Shown here piece after piece: positions 1-5,002 of a stretch of 5,986 bases of DNA. The notes under the pieces are model-generated. The model was not told the origin of the DNA, ran no database searches, and worked only from the letters and a program-made list of their open reading frames with translations. This stretch comes from Cryomorphaceae bacterium (GTDB lineage: Bacteria; Bacteroidota; Bacteroidia; Flavobacteriales_D; Crocinitomicaceae), in contig JAIXRD010000023.1 of assembly GCA_027485365.1 (NCBI GenBank), positions 1 through 5,986 of the forward strand, written 5' to 3'. Within the stretch, counting starts at the first letter, position 1. Each line of letters opens with the position of its first letter. The position numbers and the translations under genes were made by a program.

Positions 1-1187
1 GCTTCCCCGTCAAAGGGATTCCACCGTCCGATGGTCCGTGCCTCCATCCCCAAAGCACGAATTACTGCACGATCCCCATAACGGATGCGGATACGGTCCA
101 TGGCTTGATATAAGCGTGCATAATCTACTTGGTCGTCAAACAAACTCAACTGATGACTTCCTCCCACGAGGTCGCTATACCGTACCCCAATTAGGCGAAC
201 CAATAAGCGTCGATTGTAGATTCGATCAAAGAGTTCAGCGACCAGGGGCAATAAGTGATGGTCGGCGGCGGTGTAAGGTATCTTACGTTGCAGGGTTTGT
301 GTTTGAAAATCGGAGAAGCGAATCTTAACCGTTACACAACCGCTTAACTTGCCCCCCCTACGCAACTGAAAGGCTAAATTTTCAGCCATGGCACTTAAAA
401 TCGCTTGAAGTTTACGCACATCAATGGTGTCGTGATCGAATGTGCGTTCGGTTGAAATAGATTTCCGTTCCGTGTGTTGAATAACTGGAGACGGATCAAT
501 TCCCTGTCCTTTTTTCCAAATCGTTACGCCATTTTCTCCGAGGGCGTGTTCCATCAGTTGGACGGGTAACTCTTGTAGGGTTTGTATCTTTCGAATGCCT
601 AGATTACAAAGTGTTTGATATGTTTTCGTTCCTACCATGGGAATCTTAGCCACCGATAAGGGAGCTAAAAAGGTACGTTCATCTCCGTGTGATATAATCC
701 GCTGGTTATTCGGCTTTGCTTCGCCGGTAGCGACTTTTGAAACCGTTTTATTTTGGGAAAGACCAAACGAAATAGGTAAGCCGGTTTCACGAATGATTTT
801 TTGACGTAATTCACTGGCATACGTAAGGGTTCCAAAAAAACGGTCCATGCCCGTAAAATCCATATAAAACTCATCCACCGAAGTTTTTTCATACAGTGGT
901 GAGGCCTCCCGAATGATGTCCGTAACCATACGGGAATAGTAACTGTAGGTCTCTGAATTGCCCTTAATTACGATGGCTTCTGGACAGCGTTCCTTGGCCA
1001 TTTTCATCGGCATAGCCGAATGAATCCCAACACGTCGCGCTTCATAGCTGCATGAAGCCACAACGCCACGGTCGCTGGTACCTCCAATAAGAATAGGTTT
1101 TCCGTTGAGGCGACTATCAAGAAGCCGCTCACAGGAAACAAAAAAGGTGTCTAAGTCCATATGGACAATGTTGCGCAAAAGAGCCAT
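1..1187 (-). CDS. dinB: Y-family DNA polymerase IV (DinB-type translesion polymerase), 3' end cut by window edge
   Basis: Error-prone polymerase that copies past damaged bases in the cytoplasm. The frame is open for 395 codons from the ATG at 1187 to the left edge with no stop, so the C-terminus is missing. The palm begins with HMDLDTFF: D11 is a metal ligand and F16 sits where the steric gate against ribonucleotides lies in E. coli DinB (F13). The fingers carry SYEARRVGIHSAMP (residues 47-60). SVDEFYMD holds the catalytic pair D105/E106. The thumb helix-hairpin-helix is around IPMVGTKTYQ (182-191), followed by the little-finger domain. QLSLF at 346-350 is a good beta-clamp-binding pentapeptide. 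At 395+ residues it is longer than E. coli DinB (351 residues); the C-terminal extension with an internal clamp motif is, from memory, usual in Bacteroidota. The chosen ATG gives the family's normal N-terminus. No Shine-Dalgarno or clear LexA site is visible. It is divergent from the lipoprotein gene. The ending NPFDGE suggests few residues are missing (inference). Confidence 0.96.
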   Translation of the reverse strand, partial: MALLRNIVHMDLDTFFVSCERLLDSRLNGKPILIGGTSDRGVVASCSYEARRVGIHSAMPMKMAKERCPEAIVIKGNSETYSYYSRMVTDIIREASPLYEKTSVDEFYMDFTGMDRFFGTLTYASELRQKIIRETGLPISFGLSQNKTVSKVATGEAKPNNQRIISHGDERTFLAPLSVAKIPMVGTKTYQTLCNLGIRKIQTLQELPVQLMEHALGENGVTIWKKGQGIDPSPVIQHTERKSISTERTFDHDTIDVRKLQAILSAMAENLAFQLRRGGKLSGCVTVKIRFSDFQTQTLQRKIPYTAADHHLLPLVAELFDRIYNRRLLVRLIGVRYSDLVGGSHQLSLFDDQVDYARLYQAMDRIRIRYGDRAVIRALGMEARTIGRWNPFDGE

Positions 1188-1229
1188 GGATAATGTATTA
1201 AAATTATACCGTACTGCGCGTTGAATTGC

Positions 1230-1237
1230 TATCTTTG
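1230..1237 (+). promoter_or_regulatory. Bacteroidota-type -7 promoter box upstream of the lipoprotein gene
   Basis: TATCTTTG matches all fixed positions of the Bacteroidota sigma-A -7 consensus TAnnTTTG. No TTTG or TTG lies at the expected 17-23 base distance upstream; the nearest TTG (1221-1223) is only six bases away, so the -33 element is weak or absent. Transcription would start near 1243, giving a leader of about 60 bases, long compared with the other promoters proposed in this window. Assignment rests on consensus and position only. Confidence 0.4.
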
Positions 1238-1270
1238 AGTGACACAAAAGTAAGGTAAATAATTATATTC

Positions 1271-1303
1271 TAATCAAATTTATAGATTAATTTTTAATCA
1301 AAT
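1271..1303 (+). repeat. AT-rich direct and inverted repeats in the lipoprotein gene leader
   Basis: TAATCAAAT occurs twice, at 1271-1279 and 1295-1303. Between the copies lies GATTAA (1285-1290), which pairs perfectly with TTAATC (1294-1299) across a three-base loop, and whose GATTA can alternatively pair with TAATC at 1271-1275. The second copy runs into the start codon at 1302. It could be an operator or a leader structure that hides the start, but AT-rich intergenic DNA makes such short repeats by chance, so a function is not established. Confidence 0.3.
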
Positions 1304-1898
1304 GAACTTAAAGCTTTTATTTATTGGAGCCAGCGTAGCATTACTCACGTTGAATTGTAGTACAAAAAATCAAAAGAAAAAACCTTCGCATCCGACAACA
1401 CCTGAAGTAGTTGAAACAAAACCCAAATACGATAGCATCTGCATAAGCGACAAGGGATTGACGGGTTATTTCAAGGGACCGGAATACAACGAAGAGGGAG
1501 ACATTGCGCATCAGTTTTCAAATACAGTAGCCAACCGCGTCGGTGAATATTTAAAAGATCGGTATACTAAAAAATGTTACTTAAAAGTAGACTTGGAGGG
1601 AATCAAAATCATCACGAACGGTTTAAATCAAGTAGATAGCGTGTATTATGCCATTGAGATGCCATTTAAACGGGTGGCCAAGTGTGATGCGTTTACCGGA
1701 ATAGAGCATTGCGGGAGTTGGAATTACCAACCTATAATTTTCTTAAATAAACGTTTTAAAGAACTCAAAGAAGGATTATCGGAACGATGTAGTGTGGGGA
1801 AACCTGCGTATAAATATTACAAAAATGCGGAAGGATTTCAAGAATATTGGATCCAATTTAAACACAAAGATTACCAGTCAGACTGCATCAAACAATAA
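1302..1898 (+). CDS. Cysteine-rich predicted lipoprotein of unrecognised family
   Basis: A 198-residue protein I cannot assign to a family. The N-terminus is a lipoprotein signal: positively charged start (K4), hydrophobic stretch at 5-17, then TLNC with C19 as the likely lipidated residue. N at -1 departs from the classical G/A/S lipobox, so lipidation is probable rather than certain. Residues 21-42 form a Lys/Pro/Thr-rich linker, then a globular domain of about 155 residues follows with no further membrane segment. Six cysteines remain after C19 (47, 92, 128, 137, 163, 195), an even number compatible with three disulfides in an exported protein. Aromatic residues are frequent near the C-terminus (YKYY, EYWIQF). 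The first Met of the frame gives the complete signal. It stands 62 bases upstream of lemA on the same strand, so read-through into that cluster is possible, although lemA seems to have its own promoter. Role unknown. Confidence 0.85.
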   Translation: MNLKLLFIGASVALLTLNCSTKNQKKKPSHPTTPEVVETKPKYDSICISDKGLTGYFKGPEYNEEGDIAHQFSNTVANRVGEYLKDRYTKKCYLKVDLEGIKIITNGLNQVDSVYYAIEMPFKRVAKCDAFTGIEHCGSWNYQPIIFLNKRFKELKEGLSERCSVGKPAYKYYKNAEGFQEYWIQFKHKDYQSDCIKQ

Positions 1899-1935
1899 AA
1901 ATTGTTAAGGAAGACAACATACGCTAAAAAGATAC

Positions 1936-1943
1936 TAGCTTTG
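1936..1943 (+). promoter_or_regulatory. Bacteroidota-type -7 promoter box upstream of lemA
   Basis: TAGCTTTG is an exact TAnnTTTG match, 17 bases before the lemA ATG. The only TTG upstream (1902-1904) is 31 bases away, too far for a standard -33 element. If active, transcription would begin around 1949 and leave a leader of roughly a dozen bases. It would make lemA and the two TPM genes a unit separate from the lipoprotein gene. Confidence 0.45.
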
Positions 1944-1960
1944 ATTAAAATTAAAACAAC

Positions 1961-2518
1961 ATGAAAAAAGGAATTATTGCACTCATTGCCATTGGAGGTA
2001 TTTTACTGCTAGGTTTTTTAGCCTATTACAACGCATACAACAAAGCCGTTGGATTGCAAGAAACAGTAGATGAGAAGTGGGGTAACGTACAATCGGCCTA
2101 TCAAAGACGGTTGGATTTAATTCCAAACCTTATGAAAACAGTAAAGGCAGCAGCGAAGAATGAAAAAGAAATCCTAACCCAAGTAACTCAAGCGCGCGCT
2201 GGAATCGTGGAAGCAAAAACACCCGAGGATATGGAACTAATGGGTAAAAAAATCAATACAGCCATCAACTTGATGTACGAGGCGTATCCAAACATACAAT
2301 CCACGCAAAATTTCCGCGACTTCCAAGTGCAATTGGAAGGAACTGAAAATCGAATTAAGCGTGAGCGCGATGTGTACAACGAATCCGTAAAAAATTACAA
2401 TACCCACATTCGCGGATTCTTTACGAGCATGTTCTTAAACAAAGAAACTTTCCCACGAAAAGAAATGTTCAAAGCCATGACTGGAGCTGAGGATGCACCA
2501 GACGTTAACTTTGAATAA
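1961..2518 (+). CDS. lemA: LemA family membrane-anchored protein
   Basis: LemA proteins are small inner-membrane proteins with one N-terminal membrane helix and a helical domain; their molecular role is not settled. Here residues 4-22 form the membrane segment, after a MKK start. The family core follows: W40, NVQSAYQRR (42-50), DLIPNL (52-57), then a helical stretch with many Lys/Glu (61-105), AYPNIQSTQNF (108-118), and the strongly conserved QLEGTENRI (124-132) with YNESVKNYN (139-147). The end GAEDAPDVNF (175-184) resembles the usual acidic/proline LemA tail. The 185-residue length is normal for the family. With the positive charges before the helix, the helical domain should lie on the outer face (inference). 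The gene opens a three-gene cluster: the next start is one base after this stop, implying co-translation with the TPM proteins. LemA next to TPM-domain proteins is a recurring arrangement, which supports a shared role at the envelope. Confidence 0.96.
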   Translation: MKKGIIALIAIGGILLLGFLAYYNAYNKAVGLQETVDEKWGNVQSAYQRRLDLIPNLMKTVKAAAKNEKEILTQVTQARAGIVEAKTPEDMELMGKKINTAINLMYEAYPNIQSTQNFRDFQVQLEGTENRIKRERDVYNESVKNYNTHIRGFFTSMFLNKETFPRKEMFKAMTGAEDAPDVNFE

Positions 2519-2519
2519 G

Positions 2520-2939
2520 ATGCTAAGCGAACTTGACAAAAAATCGATCCTTAACGCGATTCAGTCCGCGGAAGAAATAACCAGTGGTGAAATCCGTGTT
2601 CACATCGATAAAAAAGGTGGAAAAGACCCCTTTAAAGAGGCCAAGCGTGTATTCGAACGCTTGGGAATGACTAAAACAAAAGAACGCAACGGGGCATTAA
2701 TTTACCTTTGTTTCAAAAGAAAACAGATTGCCATTTTAGGCGATCAAGGCATCAACGAAAAAGTTCCTGAAGGATACTGGGATGAACTCTATCACAGCAT
2801 GGCAACAGCATTCCGAAACGAGCAATATGGACAAGGCATTTGTGAGGCGATTGAACAGATCGGTGAAAAATTAAGCGCACATTTTCCGGTGAACGCAGAC
2901 AATCCAAATGAATTAAGTAACGAAATCACCGAAGCATGA
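2520..2939 (+). CDS. Small soluble TPM-domain protein
   Basis: A 139-residue protein that is essentially one TPM domain (the TLP18.3/Psb32/MOLO-1 fold family). It shows no signal peptide and no membrane segment, so it is predicted to be cytosolic. Family-like features are TSGEIRVHI (21-29), the basic loop TKTKERNGALIYL (51-63), and GDQGINEKVP (74-83), followed by W87 and a helical end; a short acidic tail closes the protein. The frame extends back to an ATG at 2493 inside lemA, but the extra nine residues (MHQTLTLNK) have no counterpart in the family pattern, while the ATG at 2520 is one base after the lemA stop; I chose 2520. The stop overlaps the next start (ATGA at 2936-2939), a sign of translational coupling. 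TPM domains have been linked to PSII repair in plants and to receptor function in worms, but the bacterial function is unknown. No enzymatic motif is evident. Confidence 0.92.
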   Translation: MLSELDKKSILNAIQSAEEITSGEIRVHIDKKGGKDPFKEAKRVFERLGMTKTKERNGALIYLCFKRKQIAILGDQGINEKVPEGYWDELYHSMATAFRNEQYGQGICEAIEQIGEKLSAHFPVNADNPNELSNEITEA

Positions 2940-3682
2940 AATTTGCAGTAATCTTCATTTTTACGTGCTTTACAGCATTCAGCCAACTCCCTGCCAAGCC
3001 AACCAATCCACCAAGAGCATACAACGAATTTGGCAAGGAACGACTGCTCAGTGAGGCTGAAGCTGACACCATAGAAAATGAACTCCGCGCCTTTGAAGAA
3101 GCTACTTCTAATGCGATTGTCGTCGTGGTGGTTGACGACTTAAAAGGGATGGAAATCGAGCAATTTGCAGATGAGTTAGGCGAAGCATGGGGTGTTGGGA
3201 CGGCAGAACGAGACAATGGAATTGTTATGCTCATTAAGCCATTTGGTGAAGGACGGCGTCAAGTTACGATTCGAACAGGTCGAGGATTAGAAGGAATCAT
3301 TCCGGATTTAGTTTGTAAAGACATCATTGATAAAGAATTTATTCCGAATATGAAAGATGGAAATCCCATGAAGGGAATCCAACAATCAATAAAAGTACTT
3401 AAAGCCCTGGCCAAAAAAGAATACAGCTATAAAGAGTATCAAAAGCCAAGCATAGGAAGCATAATTGGTGCTATTTTCGCTTTACTGGTTTTCATTCTTG
3501 TGATTTATTCCATGATCAAAGGTGGCCGAGGAACAACGATTGGCGGCCGGGGATACCGCGGTGGATTTTGGGGCGGATACGGCGGTGGTTTTGGCGGCGG
3601 AAATAGTGGTGGATCATCCGGAGGGTTTGGTGGATTTGGCGGTGGAAGTTTCGGCGGTGGCGGAGCCAGCGGCGATTGGTAG
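2936..3682 (+). CDS. Exported, membrane-anchored TPM-domain protein with Gly-rich tail (YgcG-like)
   Basis: A 248-residue protein of the YgcG type. Residues 1-16 form a signal peptide (hydrophobic core, likely cleavage after AFS). The TPM domain covers about 33-160: LSEAEADTIENEL (38-50), TSNAIVVVVV (57-66), GEAWGVG (82-88), ERDNGIVMLI (91-100) and TGRGLEGIIPD (114-124). A single membrane helix follows at 174-194. The tail from 196 to the end is low-complexity: 30 of the last 53 residues are glycine, closing with FGGGGASGDW, the typical ending of this family. The predicted layout puts the TPM domain in the periplasm and the Gly tail in the cytosol (inference). The start ATG overlaps the previous stop by four bases. 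With LemA and the soluble TPM protein this makes a three-protein cluster that could straddle the inner membrane. Molecular function is unknown. Confidence 0.94.
   Translation: MKFAVIFIFTCFTAFSQLPAKPTNPPRAYNEFGKERLLSEAEADTIENELRAFEEATSNAIVVVVVDDLKGMEIEQFADELGEAWGVGTAERDNGIVMLIKPFGEGRRQVTIRTGRGLEGIIPDLVCKDIIDKEFIPNMKDGNPMKGIQQSIKVLKALAKKEYSYKEYQKPSIGSIIGAIFALLVFILVIYSMIKGGRGTTIGGRGYRGGFWGGYGGGFGGGNSGGSSGGFGGFGGGSFGGGGASGDW
3521..3673 (+). repeat. GGY-rich low-complexity tract encoding the glycine tail
   Basis: About 150 bases rich in GGC/GGT/GGA codons with interspersed TTT, TAC and AGT, encoding GG-F/Y/S repeats. Local GC content is visibly higher than in the surrounding AT-rich genes. The repeats are imperfect. 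Such tracts can change length by slippage and vary between strains. They also create open antisense and alternative frames that are not genes. Confidence 0.7.
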
Positions 3683-3690
3683 AAACAAAA

Positions 3691-3724
3691 AAAGGTTAGC
3701 TAAGCCAACCTTTCTTAATTTTTT
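3691..3724. terminator. Bidirectional intrinsic terminator between convergent genes
   Basis: AAAGGTT (3691-3697) pairs with AACCTTT (3707-3713). One A/C mismatch follows inside, then GC/GC and a TAA loop. On the plus strand the hairpin is followed by CTTAATTTTTT (3714-3724). On the minus strand the run of seven A's at 3687-3693 reads as T's after the stem. It lies nine bases after the stop of the Gly-rich TPM gene and between that gene and the thiolase stop at 3735, so it can end transcription from both sides. Confidence 0.85.
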
Positions 3725-3734
3725 AAGCTATCGT

Positions 3735-4913
3735 TTAGATATTCTCGATAATTATTGCGGAAGCTCCTCCTCCTCCATTACAAATGCCTGCGCCTCCAAT
3801 CTTAGCGTTGTTTTGTTTCAATACGTGAAGTAAGGTAACAATTACTCGAGAACCAGAATTTCCTAGTGGATGTCCAAGCGCTACCGCTCCTCCGTTAACA
3901 TCAACTTTAGCAGGATCCAATCCGAGTATCTTAGTATTTGCGATACCAACTACTGAAAACGCTTCATTTAATTCCCAGAAATCAACATCTGAAGTACTTA
4001 AGCCTGCTTTCTCTAGCGCCTTAGGAATCGCTATGGATGGTGCAGTAGTAAACCACTCAGGCGCCTGTGCTGCATCGGCATAGGAAACAATCTTAGCCAG
4101 CGGCTTTAAGCCTAATTTCTGAACCATTTCCTCAGACGCTAATACCAAGGCAGAAGCACCCTCGTTAATCGTTGACGCATTTACCGCAGTAATCGTACCT
4201 TCTTTGTCAAAAGCGGGTCTTAAGGAAGGAATTTTATCTAAAAATACATTCGTGTATTCCTCGTCTTTGGTCACCATCACAGGGTCACCTTTACGCTGAG
4301 GAACTGGTACAGCCACTATTTCATCGTTAAATTTCCCTGCTTCCCATGCAGCGGCTGCCCGGCGATAGGATTCAATTGCAAAGGCATCTTGATCTTCACG
4401 TGAAATGTTATGCTCCTTTGCGCACAATTCTGCGCAATTCCCCATAGGGACATTCGAATACACGTCTAACAACCCATCTTTGGTTATGCCATCTAACATG
4501 GTGATGTTTCCGAATTTCGTTCCATTTCTTCCACTTACATAATGAGGGGTTTGCGACATGCTTTCCATTCCGCCAACTACCACCACGTGATTGTCTCCGG
4601 CAAGAATTGATTGAGCCCCTAACATAATGGATTTCATTCCTGAAGCGCACACTTTATTCACGGTAGTACACGGTACGTTTTGACCTAAGCCAGCACCTAA
4701 GGCTGCTTGACGCGCGGGTGCCTGACCAACACCTGCTTGAAGGACATTCCCCATAAAAACTTCATCAATGTGATCAACGCTCACTCCGGAACGCTCTACG
4801 GCAGCTTTTATAGCTATAGAGCCGAGTTTAGTAGCTGAAATAGAAGATAAGCCTCCAAGAAATGAGCCCATAGGCGTTCGAACAGCAGAAAGAATGTAAA
4901 CAGTTTTTGACAT
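3735..4913 (-). CDS. Acetyl-CoA C-acetyltransferase (class II thiolase)
   Basis: Reversible Claisen condensation of two acetyl-CoA to acetoacetyl-CoA, or the thiolytic reverse; cytosolic. At 392 residues it has the standard thiolase length. All catalytic groups are present with the same numbering as the Zoogloea ramigera enzyme: nucleophile C89 in NKVCASG, N316 in WELNEAF (314-319), H348 in GGAVALGHPLGNSG (341-354), and the acid/base C378 in CNGGGGAS (378-385). GGMESMSQTPHY (114-125) is the usual thiolase motif. INEGASAL (249-256) has Glu where many thiolases have Asp. WELNEAF and the CNGGGG ending resemble mitochondrial ACAT1-type enzymes, so acetoacetyl-CoA is the best guess, though a broader 3-ketoacyl-CoA range in beta-oxidation cannot be excluded. 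It stands alone, convergent with the TPM genes and divergent from the vWA gene, with no other fatty-acid, mevalonate or polyhydroxybutyrate gene in view to fix the pathway. The ATG at 4913 gives the usual N-terminus (VYILSAVRTPMG). Confidence 0.96.
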   Translation of the reverse strand: MSKTVYILSAVRTPMGSFLGGLSSISATKLGSIAIKAAVERSGVSVDHIDEVFMGNVLQAGVGQAPARQAALGAGLGQNVPCTTVNKVCASGMKSIMLGAQSILAGDNHVVVVGGMESMSQTPHYVSGRNGTKFGNITMLDGITKDGLLDVYSNVPMGNCAELCAKEHNISREDQDAFAIESYRRAAAAWEAGKFNDEIVAVPVPQRKGDPVMVTKDEEYTNVFLDKIPSLRPAFDKEGTITAVNASTINEGASALVLASEEMVQKLGLKPLAKIVSYADAAQAPEWFTTAPSIAIPKALEKAGLSTSDVDFWELNEAFSVVGIANTKILGLDPAKVDVNGGAVALGHPLGNSGSRVIVTLLHVLKQNNAKIGGAGICNGGGGASAIIIENI

Positions 4914-4929
4914 GGCGTAATATTTTGTG

Positions 4930-4962
4930 CAAATGTAGAGAAATAATCATTTTTAATCCCAA
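4930..4962 (-). promoter_or_regulatory. Bacteroidota-type promoter of the thiolase gene
   Basis: Reading the minus strand, TTG (4962-4960) is followed after 22 bases by TACATTTG (4937-4930), an exact TAnnTTTG match with spacing inside the reported 17-23 range. This is the most complete promoter in the window. The -7 box ends 16 bases before the ATG at 4913, so the leader would be about ten bases and has no Shine-Dalgarno. Confidence 0.55.
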
Positions 4963-4990
4963 TTCATCTCAATAACTTGAATCGATTCCT

Positions 4991-4998
4991 TATTTTTG
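4991..4998 (+). promoter_or_regulatory. -7 promoter box immediately before the vWA gene
   Basis: TATTTTTG matches TAnnTTTG exactly and ends four bases before the ATG at 5003. Transcription would therefore start at or within a base or two of the start codon, predicting a leaderless message. The only nearby upstream TTG (4977-4979) is 11 bases away, too close for a normal -33 element. The run of T's means a chance match is possible. Confidence 0.4.
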
Positions 4999-5002
4999 TC
5001 TT

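Noticed and set aside
38..328. Plus-strand open frame of 96 codons at the left end
   Set aside because: It lies antisense inside the polymerase gene, whose minus-strand frame has catalytic and clamp motifs throughout; the translated product resembles nothing.
1199..1206. TAATTTTA on the minus strand as a promoter box for the polymerase gene
   Set aside because: It departs from TAnnTTTG at the last base, has no TTG at the right distance, and the region is AT-rich; too weak to list.
1188..1301. LexA/SOS operator in front of the polymerase
   Set aside because: I found no convincing inverted repeat of a known LexA type; the inverted repeats present are simple AT-rich ones near the opposite gene.
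1891..1906. Perfect inverted repeat AACAAT-AAAA-ATTGTT at the lipoprotein stop codon, as a terminator
   Set aside because: The stem is only six mostly A/T pairs and is followed by AAGGAAGA rather than a T tract, so efficient termination is unlikely; read-through to lemA remains possible.
2493..2519. Upstream ATG for the soluble TPM protein
   Set aside because: It would add nine residues overlapping the end of lemA and not fitting the family pattern; the ATG at 2520 sits right after the lemA stop.
2926..3234. Minus-strand open frame of 102 codons
   Set aside because: It is antisense to the signal peptide and TPM domain of the YgcG-like gene; the Ser/Thr-rich product is a typical shadow.
3522..3833. 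Plus-strand open frame of 103 codons across the Gly-rich tract
   Set aside because: It is a frame-shifted reading of the GGY repeats that then runs through the terminator and antisense into the thiolase gene.
4408..4650. Minus-strand open frame of 80 codons inside the thiolase
   Set aside because: Alternative frame of a gene with full family conservation; no start context or recognisable motif.
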